A stretch of DNA of 64,000 nucleotides from Anaerobacillus arseniciselenatis (GCF_001865995.1 NZ_MLQQ01000013.1:1-64000); one strand, 5' to 3'. Counted from the first letter of the stretch, positions 36,560 to 46,370 are shown. The notes: generated by a model not told the origin, from the sequence alone. A program made the numbers and translations.

Positions 36560-38557
36560 TTAGATAATATACTGTTTAGCTATCTTTTTATTTATTGATA
36601 AAGTTTCCCTATATTCTTGAGCTTCTGCTAACATCGTAAATTCAATAATGGCGTTATGGTTTTCTTTGGCAACTCTTTTTATTTCTTCTAGACTAACGTT
36701 AAAAAACTCTTTTCTCTCATTAATTTTATTAACTCTTCTATGACTAAATGTTCGATGTAGTGATGCTTCTAATTGTGGTGCGTCCTCTGAAAAAATCATA
36801 GCGTGCACATCATATCGAAATGGAACGGATGCCCCACTAAGTTCTTTTACCCTATCTATAGGCTCTAACCGTCTTGTCATTCCAATTTTATATATATTCT
36901 CACCAAAAGAGCCAATATTTGAAATGACATATACATAGCCAGCCTTTGTATTTTTTACACGATAATCAACATCTGCAATTTGGTGTTCTATTTCGTCTAA
37001 TCTACCCTTCAGTTCATTAACTTTTTCTTCACTAAATTGTGATGCGTGTATCATAGCATTCTCTAAATGCTGCTTTTCTTTTTCTAATACCTTTAACTCT
37101 TCCTGTAATTGTCGCTCGGCTTCTTGTTCCTCTCTCATTAATTCTCTTATCCGTCGTTGTTCCTCTTTCTCCTCTTGCTTCTTCTGAGAATATTCGTAAG
37201 CTAAAAATAACTCTTCTAGTTTTAAATTAAGGTAATCTTCAGCTAATTCGAAGGAGTTATACATGTTTAAACTATTAATTTCATAAAAAGCTGTACGTAT
37301 CCGTTTCTCACAAACATCTACATTATAAAACTTTACTTTGTTAATTACAGCATCACATTCATTATTAAATGTGCGTATAGCAAATTTAATACATTTATTA
37401 AATTGATTGGTGCTTTTTGTTTGCTTATGGTTCGCACCAATGTGACTAACTACTGCCATCTTATTTTTAACTAATTCTTTCTGCTTATCTCTTACTAGCT
37501 GTAGGTATCCCTTGTATTCTATTGAACTTTCTAAGTCAAATCTTGTCTCATAAAAACCAAACGACTGATACAATAATTCATCTTCTAGGCTTATAACTTG
37601 TTGTTTCATTAAAGTAATCTTTTGGTTGATTAATTGCATTTCTTGTTGTGCTCCCTTTAATTCTCTTTCTTTTTCCTCAACATCTTTCTCACGAAGTAAC
37701 AAAGCTTCATCCTTTGCCTTAGTTAGAGCATCTAATTTTTTCAAATGTGCTAACTCAAGGTTGCCAAGTTCATTCCGTTTTTCTTGTATTTTTATAACAA
37801 CGTCTTGTTCCCTAAGCTTTAAATCTTTTTCCTTTTCTTCAAGTTGCAACTTCTTCTCTTTTGTCAAATCCTCCAAATTTTGAATATGCACTTGCTCTAG
37901 TAAAGCCAACTCCTCATGTTTTTCATTAACTATCGCTTTCATTTTATTTTGGTGATTTACTAACTCTAGTTCAATTGATCGTTTATTAGATAAAAACCTT
38001 AATCGGTGTGCCAGTTCTATTAGACAGAGTTCCTTTTTCTTTTTTAAAATCTTTTGATTTAAAGCCTTTTCTTCATTAATCAACGTTATTTCTAATTCAC
38101 TTATCTTTTGTAGTTTCTCTTTTACTAAAGCTGTAACCTTGATAGTGTGTATAAGTTCTTTCAAAGCTAACTCCCTTTGCTTTGCCGTTAATCTATCTTC
38201 CCAACTCTTTTCCTTCTTATTAATCGCTACTTCCCTTGTTTTTAAATCAATTTCTCTGTCTCTAGTCAATAATTTAAGCTTTTCTAAGTGTCTCGATTCC
38301 AGTTCCTTGATATGTCTTTCTTTTTCAGCTTTACTTTCTATTAATAGTTTTTCTTTAGTACATAAATCGTCTTCCTTCATTTGTAATTCTCTTTCTTTGC
38401 TTTTTGTATTTGCAACAAGGTTATTATAAAAAATTACATTATTTTTCGACTGTTGTTTTAATAGAATAATGCCAATAATTAGCGGAACTACTAAAAACCA
38501 TAATGTAAATAAAAATGAAATAAACCAAGTCGATAAATACCAGTTACCCCTCTCCAT
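36560..38557 (-). CDS. Membrane-anchored coiled-coil protein with DUF4041 and T5orf172 (GIY-YIG-like) domains
   Basis: About 665 residues. One N-terminal membrane helix (WFISFLFTLWFLVVPLIIGI) is followed by a ~270-residue coiled coil built from ~47-residue repeats. A DUF4041-like region (YQSFGFYETRFDLESS onward) leads to a second coiled coil. The C-terminal T5orf172/MUG113 domain is a GIY-YIG relative: YVYVISNIGSFGENIYKIGM, RRLEPIDRVKELS, LEASLHRTF and FFNV. The start was placed at MERGNWYLS, after GGGGTGTG; an in-frame ATG lies 42 bp upstream at 38599. Proteins of this build occur in phages and accessory islands; a defence or mobile-element role is inference. Confidence 0.7.
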   Translation of the reverse strand: MERGNWYLSTWFISFLFTLWFLVVPLIIGIILLKQQSKNNVIFYNNLVANTKSKERELQMKEDDLCTKEKLLIESKAEKERHIKELESRHLEKLKLLTRDREIDLKTREVAINKKEKSWEDRLTAKQRELALKELIHTIKVTALVKEKLQKISELEITLINEEKALNQKILKKKKELCLIELAHRLRFLSNKRSIELELVNHQNKMKAIVNEKHEELALLEQVHIQNLEDLTKEKKLQLEEKEKDLKLREQDVVIKIQEKRNELGNLELAHLKKLDALTKAKDEALLLREKDVEEKERELKGAQQEMQLINQKITLMKQQVISLEDELLYQSFGFYETRFDLESSIEYKGYLQLVRDKQKELVKNKMAVVSHIGANHKQTKSTNQFNKCIKFAIRTFNNECDAVINKVKFYNVDVCEKRIRTAFYEINSLNMYNSFELAEDYLNLKLEELFLAYEYSQKKQEEKEEQRRIRELMREEQEAERQLQEELKVLEKEKQHLENAMIHASQFSEEKVNELKGRLDEIEHQIADVDYRVKNTKAGYVYVISNIGSFGENIYKIGMTRRLEPIDRVKELSGASVPFRYDVHAMIFSEDAPQLEASLHRTFSHRRVNKINERKEFFNVSLEEIKRVAKENHNAIIEFTMLAEAQEYRETLSINKKIAKQYII

Positions 38558-38624
38558 TGAATACACACCCCAATTAAGCTTTTTCATAAATTTTACCATA
38601 ATAAACTTTATTTAGGGTCTCTAT

Positions 38625-38858
38625 TTGAAAATCATTTTTGTTGAATGGCCACCGATGCAAAATCGAACTGTAGCAATAGGGGCACTCGTTGCAATTTTGT
38701 CCCCTGCAATTATGTTTATTGGAATGTTAATAACGTCCGTTGGGAGGGTTTTAGGGGTTATTAGTAAAGCCATTAAAATATTTAAGCTATTTAATTTAAC
38801 ATTGCTTGCAAACCCTATAACGTGGATAATTGCGGGGACGTTTTTTCTTATGAGATAA
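38625..38858 (+). pseudogene. Fragment of a phage tail tape-measure protein
   Basis: The frame reads RTVAIGALVAILSPAIMFIG, GRVLGVISKAIKIFK and LTLLANPITWIIAG, a hydrophobic pattern typical of the membrane region of phage tape-measure proteins. It is short and isolated with no ribosome site, so it is a prophage remnant. Confidence 0.5.
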
Positions 38859-39139
38859 ACGTCCCATATTGTGGTAGATAATAATGTGACATAGTAGACT
38901 CTTACTGCGTAACAAACTATATTTTTTAAAAATTCGACCTATGAATTTATTTATACTATGCATTTGGAATAGGAGAATAGCATTTAATTAAAAAAAGTAA
39001 AATAGTTAAATAATGTGTATATTATTCTGTGTGTTGATAAATACGACTTAAATATTTGTCTTAGTATATAAATTAGTCGAATTTATTGTTATTATTAAGG
39101 TATTACTAATGAGATTAATGAAAAGGGTTGGCTTAATTT

Positions 39140-40003
39140 ATGAAAAATAATGTAAAAAAAGTTAATGTTCAAGTTGCTTTTTTTGTTTTTTTATCATTTT
39201 TTATCATAGGTTGTTATAGTGAGAGAGACGATGTAATACCATTACTTGCAACTAGTAGTTCGATACCGATGGAAAGTTCAGAATTGAAATTTGGTGTATA
39301 TAATGAACTTACTCCCCTACAAAACTTTTTACTCTTTAACGAAATGACACTAAATATTGAAGAGACTTTAAATCTAAAGACTCAATTAATGTTAAGAAAA
39401 AGCTACTCGGAATTTTATTTATTGTTAGAAGAAAATGAGTTAGATTTTGCTTATGTTTATCTAGACGATTCTAATATAGAGAAATTTAGTAATGACTATT
39501 CAATATACTTTTCCCCTAAACTAATAAGTCCACTAAAAACAATAATTGTTTCAAATGATCTTGAGGCAAGTGATATAAGTATCCTAAAAAATAGCCTTTT
39601 CAGTTATACAGAGCCAAATTCGATAAGCAGTAAAATGGTTGATAATTATTTGATTGAAATAGGAGAAAATAGAGAAACTTTTTTTGAAAATTACTATTAT
39701 TCATTCTTTGTTGACGAATCTTTATTAGCATTACAATCAAAGATAGTAAAGGCTATTAGTATAGATTCGCTAAACTATGAAATTTTAATGAATTTAAATA
39801 GTCAACGAATTGTACCAATTATTACAGAAATGACAATTATCGAAGAATTTGATGTAGCTCCAATACCTGTGATTTTAATCAATAATAATTTAAAAGAGGA
39901 TTATAAAGAGAAGCTTATTTATTATTTTCGTAATTTTCCTAATGATAAAATCCAATTAGAAATTGCTGAAAAACTACAAATAGTATCGTTTAATGAAAAA
40001 TAA
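39140..40003 (+). CDS. PhnD-like oxyanion-binding lipoprotein (sensor partner)
   Basis: 287 residues. An N-terminal lipoprotein signal with lipobox FFIIGC puts the lipidated Cys at 25. The mature part is a type II periplasmic-binding fold of the PhnD/TtrS-like class (LKFGVYNELTPLQNFLLF, ELDFAYVYLDDS, AISIDSLNYEIL). It is followed 19 bp later by a sensor kinase and response regulator. Binding proteins in this position serve as ligand receptors for kinases that switch on arsenate or other oxyanion respiration (ArrX/ArxX-type systems). The ligand here, perhaps selenate or a related oxyanion, is inference. Confidence 0.7.
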   Translation: MKNNVKKVNVQVAFFVFLSFFIIGCYSERDDVIPLLATSSSIPMESSELKFGVYNELTPLQNFLLFNEMTLNIEETLNLKTQLMLRKSYSEFYLLLEENELDFAYVYLDDSNIEKFSNDYSIYFSPKLISPLKTIIVSNDLEASDISILKNSLFSYTEPNSISSKMVDNYLIEIGENRETFFENYYYSFFVDESLLALQSKIVKAISIDSLNYEILMNLNSQRIVPIITEMTIIEEFDVAPIPVILINNNLKEDYKEKLIYYFRNFPNDKIQLEIAEKLQIVSFNEK

Positions 40004-40022
40004 AAAAGAGAGGTAGAAAAAG

Positions 40023-41471
40023 ATGAATAAAATTAACCTCTTAAAAGTTAAAAAGTTCCTAATCGAATCTTTAAGTTTGAGTAGTAAACTATTTGGTATT
40101 TATTTAGTAGTAGTCTTAGTTTTATCTTTGTGGATTAGTAGTTACACTGAATCTCTTTTAAAAGCTCACCTTCATCAACAATTAGAAGAACAAGGTAAAT
40201 CAATTGCTCGAAATATTGCAGATGTCAGTGTTAATCACTTATTAACAGAAAATATACACAGTCTGAATAGAATGCTAAAAGAACATATCAACTCAAATAA
40301 AAACATTGAATATATATTAATATTTGATTGGGCTGGGAATTTATTTACTCACACTCTACCTTCCTCTCCATCTGATGATTTATTAAATATTTCTAATAGT
40401 GACGAGATGCAAGTGGTAAAAACTGACGCTGGGTATATTTGGGATTTTTCAGCTCCGATTACAGATTATCAGGTAGGAGTTGTCAGAGTAGGAATTTCTG
40501 AAAGTAAACAACTTGCTATTGTGAAAGCTATTCTATCAAATATTTTTATTAGTTTAATGGTGTTTTTTGTAATATCGGCTATTATAGTATCAACTTTGCA
40601 TAAAATATTAACTAAGCCAATTACCGAATTAGTTAAGGGAACACAAATGTTGTCAAAAGGTAAATTCGATTATCGCGTACCTAATTCAGAAAGAAAAGAT
40701 GAAATGGGGAAACTGATCACCTCTTTTAATCAAATGATCGAAGATCTTCAAAACTATAAAAAAAAGACAGGTGAACTAGATAATAAACGGAGATTCCTTC
40801 TTGAAAAAGTTATAAATATACAAGAAGAAGAGCGTAAGTTAATATCTATGGAGCTTCATGACGAAATAGGTCAGTCGTTAACAGGAGTGAAATTGAATCT
40901 AAAGTCACTTGAACATTTAGTGGTGGATCAAAATACTAAAGATAAGATTATTGACCTCCATACCCAAGTGTCACAATCACTTACCTCTATACACGACATC
41001 ATAGTTGAAATTGGGCCAAGGTTTTTAGAAGGAAAAGATTTAGTAAAAGTCTTTGAAAGGTATGTATACGAATACGAACAAAGATATTCTATTAATGTAT
41101 TATTAGAAGTTGATAATCCTTTAGACATCAATTTGGTAAATAAAGCTAAAGCGTCTATTTTCAGAATTATGCAAGAGGCTCTTACGAATATTGCAAAATA
41201 TGCACAAGCTACTGAGATAAACATTTCTCTTCAAAAAACCCACAGTCACTTAATTTTGATTATAGAGGATAATGGAGTAGGTTTTAATGTACAAAAAGAA
41301 TTTGAGCAAATGAGCTCAAATAAAAATATGGGGTTATTTAGTATGCAAGAGAGAACATCGTTATTAGACGGTAATTTATTAATAGAATCTGAGCAAGGTA
41401 TTGGGACAACGATTTTTGTGCGCATACCACTTAGGGGGATAGTAGAAGATGATACGTATTCTATTAGCTGA
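40023..41471 (+). CDS. NarL-type sensor histidine kinase
   Basis: 482 residues. Membrane helix 1 lies near 22-40, an extracellular sensor domain at about 41-175, helix 2 at about 176-198, then HAMP (TKPITELVKGTQMLSKGKFDYR). The HisKA_3 domain has the phosphorylation site in MELHDEIGQSLTG (His279). The HATPase domain has EALTNIAKYA, DNGVGF and GLFSMQERTSLLDG. It overlaps the response regulator by 23 bp. It likely listens to the lipoprotein encoded upstream and controls the reductase operons downstream. Confidence 0.92.
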   Translation: MNKINLLKVKKFLIESLSLSSKLFGIYLVVVLVLSLWISSYTESLLKAHLHQQLEEQGKSIARNIADVSVNHLLTENIHSLNRMLKEHINSNKNIEYILIFDWAGNLFTHTLPSSPSDDLLNISNSDEMQVVKTDAGYIWDFSAPITDYQVGVVRVGISESKQLAIVKAILSNIFISLMVFFVISAIIVSTLHKILTKPITELVKGTQMLSKGKFDYRVPNSERKDEMGKLITSFNQMIEDLQNYKKKTGELDNKRRFLLEKVINIQEEERKLISMELHDEIGQSLTGVKLNLKSLEHLVVDQNTKDKIIDLHTQVSQSLTSIHDIIVEIGPRFLEGKDLVKVFERYVYEYEQRYSINVLLEVDNPLDINLVNKAKASIFRIMQEALTNIAKYAQATEINISLQKTHSHLILIIEDNGVGFNVQKEFEQMSSNKNMGLFSMQERTSLLDGNLLIESEQGIGTTIFVRIPLRGIVEDDTYSIS

Positions 41472-42099
41472 TGACCATACTTTGGTTCGATCAGGATTAA
41501 AAATTTTATTAAATCAAGTTGAACATTTTGATATTGTAGGGGAAGCCGGAAATGGTGAAGAAGCGATAGAATTAATAAAAAAACAGATACCAGACTTAGT
41601 TTTATTAGACATTAATATGCCAAAGATGGATGGTTTTGATACGGTAACACACATAAAAAAAATAAATTCAAATATCAAAATTCTTATGTTAACAATGTAT
41701 AGTGATCAAGAATCTTTAGTAAAGGCTATAGAGTTAGGGGCAAATGGATACATTTTAAAAAAAGCGCCAGAGGAAGAATTAATAATGGGGATTAAGCAAG
41801 TAATAAATGAAGGCTCGTATGTTGATCGTAGCTTAACACAAACGTTTGTACATGCAATGGTAAAAAAGCAGAATACAACTAATGAAATTAAAAAAGAAAG
41901 GAAAGCTCTTACAACACGGGAAAAAGAGGTATTAAAGTTAGTTGCTCAAGGTGCAACGGATAAAGAAATTGCGGACGAACTTGTAATTAGTATCAAGACT
42001 GTAGAAGCTCACAAACATAAAATAAAAGAAAAACTACAAGTGAAGAGATTAGCAGAATTAATTCGTTATAGTCTAGAGTCTGGACTATTAGACGAATAA
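41449..42099 (+). CDS. LuxR/NarL family response regulator
   Basis: 216 residues. Receiver domain with DD at 9-10, phospho-acceptor Asp54 (LLDINMPKMDG), and a conserved Thr and Lys (LTMYSDQ, LKKAPEEE). C-terminal LuxR helix-turn-helix: LTTREKEVLKLVAQGATDKE and VISIKTVEAHKHKIK. Partner of the overlapping kinase, 14 bp before the first Fe-S subunit gene, which it probably activates. Confidence 0.93.
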   Translation: MIRILLADDHTLVRSGLKILLNQVEHFDIVGEAGNGEEAIELIKKQIPDLVLLDINMPKMDGFDTVTHIKKINSNIKILMLTMYSDQESLVKAIELGANGYILKKAPEEELIMGIKQVINEGSYVDRSLTQTFVHAMVKKQNTTNEIKKERKALTTREKEVLKLVAQGATDKEIADELVISIKTVEAHKHKIKEKLQVKRLAELIRYSLESGLLDE

Positions 42100-42113
42100 A
42101 TGGGGGCTTGCTT

Positions 42114-42884
42114 ATGGAAGAAAAGAAAATAACAAGAAAGAAATTTGTTATCACATCTTTATTAGGTACACTAGGTCTAGTTGCAGGTGAGTTAATTCGT
42201 CAAAGCCATAGTATTGATAATATCGAAAATGAAGTGGACACAGAAAATAAAAAATATGGTATGGTGATAGATTTAGATCGCTGCATTGGCTGTAACGCTT
42301 GTACTATTGCCTGTAAACAAGAAAATAACACCCCACCTAACATACATTATAATGTGGTTATTGAGAAGGAAGAAGGAGAATTCCCAAATGTTTACAATAG
42401 TTTTTTACCAAGAGTTTGCATGCAATGTGATAAACCACCGTGTGTAAAGGTTTGTCCAGTAGGCGCTACTAAGAAACAAAAGAACGGAATTGTTTCAATA
42501 GACTATGAAACATGCATTGGATGTAGGTATTGTATGACTGCTTGTCCGTATGGAGCCCGAAGTTTTGATTTCGGTGAAAATTATTATGATCAACCAAATA
42601 CTTTTGAAGCATCACCTTATCAAGAGTATGATAAAATTTATCAGCGTGGAAAAGGCAAGGCTCCTCAAAATAGCGTTCGAAAATGTCATTTCTGTTCCCA
42701 TAGAGTTGACAAAGGAGAATTACCAGCTTGTGTTACAGCTTGCTTAGGAAAAGCTCGCTTTTTTGGGGATTTAAATGATCCTAACAGTGAGGTTAGTATA
42801 AAAGCCAAGGGCAGTTGGACTCTGAAGTCAAATTTAGGAACAAAGCCGAGGACTTTTTATTTAGGGGAAAAGAGGGATGATTAG
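42114..42884 (+). CDS. Four-cluster ferredoxin subunit of molybdo-oxidoreductase, set 1
   Basis: 256 residues. An N-terminal Tat-like signal with RKKF (TRKKFVITSLLGTLGLVAG) rather than RR. Sixteen cysteines are grouped as CIGCNACTIACKQEN, CMQCDKPPCVKVCPVGA, CIGCRYCMTACPYGA and CHFCSH...CVTACLG, as in PsrB/DmsB/TtrB-type subunits with four [4Fe-4S] clusters. It carries electrons between the NrfD membrane subunit and the catalytic subunit. ATG 42114 is chosen over TTG 42108, with TGGGGG as ribosome site. Confidence 0.92.
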   Translation: MEEKKITRKKFVITSLLGTLGLVAGELIRQSHSIDNIENEVDTENKKYGMVIDLDRCIGCNACTIACKQENNTPPNIHYNVVIEKEEGEFPNVYNSFLPRVCMQCDKPPCVKVCPVGATKKQKNGIVSIDYETCIGCRYCMTACPYGARSFDFGENYYDQPNTFEASPYQEYDKIYQRGKGKAPQNSVRKCHFCSHRVDKGELPACVTACLGKARFFGDLNDPNSEVSIKAKGSWTLKSNLGTKPRTFYLGEKRDD

Positions 42885-44107
42885 TGATACAATCCAATAA
42901 GCTTTGGTGGGGTGTTTTCTCCCTATTAGCAATTGCTACTTTTTTTTTCATGTATTTCCGTATAAATCAGGGACTAACGTTTACTAATCTAAATAATATA
43001 GTAGGATGGGGATTATGGGTTACCTTTTATGTTTATTTTCTTGGTATTAGTGTAGGCCTGTTTTTATTTTATGGAGTTTGTAACATCTTTAATATTGCTA
43101 AGTTTAGAAACCTAGCTCTAATTGCACTTTACTCTTCTTTTATTACATTAATAGTAGGATTATTTTTTATTTTTATAGATATCGGTCATCTAGGGAGATT
43201 TTGGACTGTTTTTATAAATAGGAATGTTAGCTCTGTACTTTCATGGGAACTTCACCTTTACGTTATTTATATGGTTACAGTTGCATTACTGTTAGTTTTT
43301 GAAAATCTTGGTATAGAAAAAAAATATTCTAACACTGAAAGTATAATTAGTACTTGGTGTAATGAAAACAAAGAAAAGGTAATAAAGTATTTAACCTATC
43401 TCGGCATTCCTTTAGCGATTGCTGTACATGGTGGAACTGGAGCTTTATTTGCAGTAATTAAAGCAAGAGTTTTTTGGAATTCAGCAATTTTTCCGGTAAT
43501 TTTTCTAATATCAGCTTTATTATCTGGAATTGCAGCAATAATATTTTTATTAGGTTGTTTTCATAACGTAAACCTAAAAACTCAATATATCAAGAAATTA
43601 AGTAATATTTTTATAATTGTTATTGTCCTCGATGTATTTGTTGTTATGACTCAATTATTTGTTCACTATTATTCGGATATTAACGAGAGTATTGCTGTTA
43701 TCCATTTATTATTTTATGGAGAATATGCGAAATCTTTTTGGATCGGACAAATTGGCATTGGTATAATATTAACTTTGATATTATTTGCAATCTATAGGAT
43801 GAATACGAAGGGACGTTTCTGGATACTTTGGTTAAGTTCGATTTCTTGCTTAATAGGAATTTGGTTTATTCGCATGAACTTTATCACTCCTACATTAAGT
43901 GTTCCTTTAATTGAAGGATTATCTGAAAACATCTACGGTATAGAAAGTACAAATTATGTTCCAAGTTTAATGGAATGGATCTATAGTCTATTTATTATCA
44001 TATCAGGCTTCATCGTCTATTTATTTGGCGTTAGCCATATACCTATATTAAAAAATATCATTCATCAAAAGACCAAGAAGGGTGATTTCGATGAAGAAAC
44101 CGCTTGA
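42884..44107 (+). CDS. NrfD/PsrC-type membrane quinol dehydrogenase subunit, set 1
   Basis: 407 residues, about ten membrane helices, NrfD family (WGLWVTFYVYFLGISVGLF, FIFIDIGHLGRFWTVF, GTGALFAVIKARVFW). It oxidises menaquinol and hands electrons to the Fe-S subunit. The GTG start overlaps the stop of the Fe-S gene by one base, and its end overlaps the catalytic subunit gene, so the three genes are translationally coupled. Confidence 0.92.
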   Translation: MIQSNKLWWGVFSLLAIATFFFMYFRINQGLTFTNLNNIVGWGLWVTFYVYFLGISVGLFLFYGVCNIFNIAKFRNLALIALYSSFITLIVGLFFIFIDIGHLGRFWTVFINRNVSSVLSWELHLYVIYMVTVALLLVFENLGIEKKYSNTESIISTWCNENKEKVIKYLTYLGIPLAIAVHGGTGALFAVIKARVFWNSAIFPVIFLISALLSGIAAIIFLLGCFHNVNLKTQYIKKLSNIFIIVIVLDVFVVMTQLFVHYYSDINESIAVIHLLFYGEYAKSFWIGQIGIGIILTLILFAIYRMNTKGRFWILWLSSISCLIGIWFIRMNFITPTLSVPLIEGLSENIYGIESTNYVPSLMEWIYSLFIIISGFIVYLFGVSHIPILKNIIHQKTKKGDFDEETA

Positions 44108-46352
44108 TTTTTTAAAATGTACGAGAAGAGGATTTATTGCTGGCACTGCAACTATTGGAGTGTCATTGCTTAACGGTAAATCTATGAAGTCGGTCGCTCA
44201 TGACCTATTAAATTTTGAGGAAATTAAAATCCCTACTTGTTGTCATATGTGTGGTGGGGGAACAGGAGTTATTGCTACAGTACGTGATGGCGTAGTTGCT
44301 AAGCTTGAACCAAATAAATATAATCCTATTGGAGTTTGTAATACTTCATTGAATTTTACAGAAAACCAAAAAGATGGTGCTGCAATGTGCCCTAAAGGAC
44401 TTTCTGGAATAATGGCATTGTATGATCCAGATAGAGTAAAAAAACCACTACTGAGAACAAATCCAGAAAAAGGAATAAATGTTGATCCGAAGTGGCGTGA
44501 AATAACATGGGACGAGGCTTTTGATATTATTGTTAGAGAATTGAAGAAATTAATAAATGAAGATCGCCCAGAAGCTTTAATCACTTTTTCGGAAAATTCA
44601 CTGGCTACTTCAATTCAAAGGGATTTTGGTAATTTATTTGGCACGCCAAATATAAGTTTTCATACAAATATATGTAGCGCTACAAGAAAAGCTGCCACAA
44701 TGGCGGTGTTTGGAGTTGATGAACCGTTAGGAGATTATCAAAATAGTAAGTACATGTTAATATTTGGGTGGAATCCTTTATCCGCGGTTAAGTGGTCTCA
44801 CCTCCCTCAAATTTTGTTAAACGGTAAAAGCAATGGTTCTAAGTTAGTAATTATTGATCCTAGATATAGTGAAACAGCGGCTAAGGCTGATCTTTGGTAT
44901 CCTATCATTCCAGGTACCGATGGAGCATTAGCGTTAGCTATGTCCCATGTAATTATTGAGGAAAATTTATATAACCAAGAATTTATAGAAAATTGGACAT
45001 TTGGTTTTGATGAATATAAAAAATACCTTAAGGATAAAACGCCAGAATGGGCTGAAAAAATATGTGGGGTTTCAGCAAAAGATATTAAAAGTCTAGCTAT
45101 TGAGTTTGCAACGAATCAACCTTCAATTGCGGATGCTTGGATAGGTCCTGGCCAACAATCAAATGGTTTTAATTCAATACGTGCTGTTTTATTATTAAAT
45201 GTTTTAGTAGGAAGCGTTGATGAACCAGGCGGAATGATGATGACAGAAGAATTTAAGTTAGGAGAGTCACCTATCAGGATTTCACCTCCAAAGAAAAAAC
45301 GTTTCGATGGAAAAGAAAAATTTCCATTTGGTCATAATTCAGGAGTTTATGTTGAAACATTCCGGCAACTTTTTGAAGAAAATGGGCCATACAAATTAGA
45401 TGTTGCCTTTATCACAATGAGTAATCTAGTCCTTTCTATGCCGAATACTTCTCAAGTTGTGGAAGGGTTAAAAAAGTTAAAATTTATAGTTGTTAACGAC
45501 AATTATCTGAATGAAACTTCTAATCTCGCTGATATAGTTATACCAGGGACAACTTATTTAGAACGTTTTGGTTTAGTTACTAGAGGAATTAATTGGGAGT
45601 ATGTTGCATTAAGGCAACCAGTAATTAAACCATTATTTAATCAATACTCAGAAGCTGAGTTTTTTATTGAACTTGCAAAGCGACTCGAGTTAAAAGATCA
45701 AAGTGGTCAGGTTGCTTTTTCAAATATAAGGTATGAGGACTATTTAGATATTCGCCTGCAACGTAGTAAAGCAAATATTACATTAGACGAACTGAAAGAG
45801 GCTCCGGGCGGAGTGTGGACATCGCCCGAATCAACAGAGTACCGTCGTTACGAAAAGACAGTAATAAAAACTGAGACGAAAAAATTTCAATTTTCACTTT
45901 CAAATTCATCCAAAAATATTAGCTTGAATTATATATTACCAGAATACCAACAAAGGAGATGGCTACCTGATAAAAAATATCCTTACTATCTTATTTCATG
46001 GAAGCATATAACACATACACATTCACGTACACAAAATAATCCTTATTTATCAGAATTAAAAGATCAAAATTATCTTTATATTAATCCAATGACAGCAAAT
46101 TCATTAGGATTCAAGGATGGGGAACTTGTAGGAGTCATTTCCCCATTTGGGGAAACTAAAGCGCAATTACGTTTTAGTCCCGGTATGCATCCAGAAGTAT
46201 TAGGTACTGAATGGGGATTTGGACATTGGGCTTTTGGAGATTATGCAAGAGAAAAAGGCTTTGCGGTTAATCAACTAAATAAGTTTTTAGTTGATGAAGT
46301 AACTGGACAAGCGTTGCATAAAGAAATATGTGTGAACATAAGAAAAATATGA
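44091..46352 (+). CDS. Molybdopterin oxidoreductase catalytic subunit, set 1 (PsrA/PhsA-like)
   Basis: 753 residues. Tat signal TRRGFIAGTATIGVSLLNG, so it is exported folded. The N-terminal Fe-S motif is odd: TCCHMCGGGTG gives Cys51-x2-Cys54-x3-Thr58 where a third Cys is expected; later Cys83 and Cys100 (CPKG) follow. The likely Mo ligand is Cys195 in HTNICSATRKAA. Cofactor-binding regions (IFGWNPLSAVKWSH, IIDPRYSETAAKADLW) and the C-terminal domain are present. Size and partners fit polysulfide/thiosulfate or respiratory selenite reductase-like enzymes; the substrate is not determinable. ATG 44091 follows AGAAGGG. Confidence 0.88.
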   Translation: MKKPLDFLKCTRRGFIAGTATIGVSLLNGKSMKSVAHDLLNFEEIKIPTCCHMCGGGTGVIATVRDGVVAKLEPNKYNPIGVCNTSLNFTENQKDGAAMCPKGLSGIMALYDPDRVKKPLLRTNPEKGINVDPKWREITWDEAFDIIVRELKKLINEDRPEALITFSENSLATSIQRDFGNLFGTPNISFHTNICSATRKAATMAVFGVDEPLGDYQNSKYMLIFGWNPLSAVKWSHLPQILLNGKSNGSKLVIIDPRYSETAAKADLWYPIIPGTDGALALAMSHVIIEENLYNQEFIENWTFGFDEYKKYLKDKTPEWAEKICGVSAKDIKSLAIEFATNQPSIADAWIGPGQQSNGFNSIRAVLLLNVLVGSVDEPGGMMMTEEFKLGESPIRISPPKKKRFDGKEKFPFGHNSGVYVETFRQLFEENGPYKLDVAFITMSNLVLSMPNTSQVVEGLKKLKFIVVNDNYLNETSNLADIVIPGTTYLERFGLVTRGINWEYVALRQPVIKPLFNQYSEAEFFIELAKRLELKDQSGQVAFSNIRYEDYLDIRLQRSKANITLDELKEAPGGVWTSPESTEYRRYEKTVIKTETKKFQFSLSNSSKNISLNYILPEYQQRRWLPDKKYPYYLISWKHITHTHSRTQNNPYLSELKDQNYLYINPMTANSLGFKDGELVGVISPFGETKAQLRFSPGMHPEVLGTEWGFGHWAFGDYAREKGFAVNQLNKFLVDEVTGQALHKEICVNIRKI

Positions 46353-46370
46353 TTCTATAAACTTAGGGTA

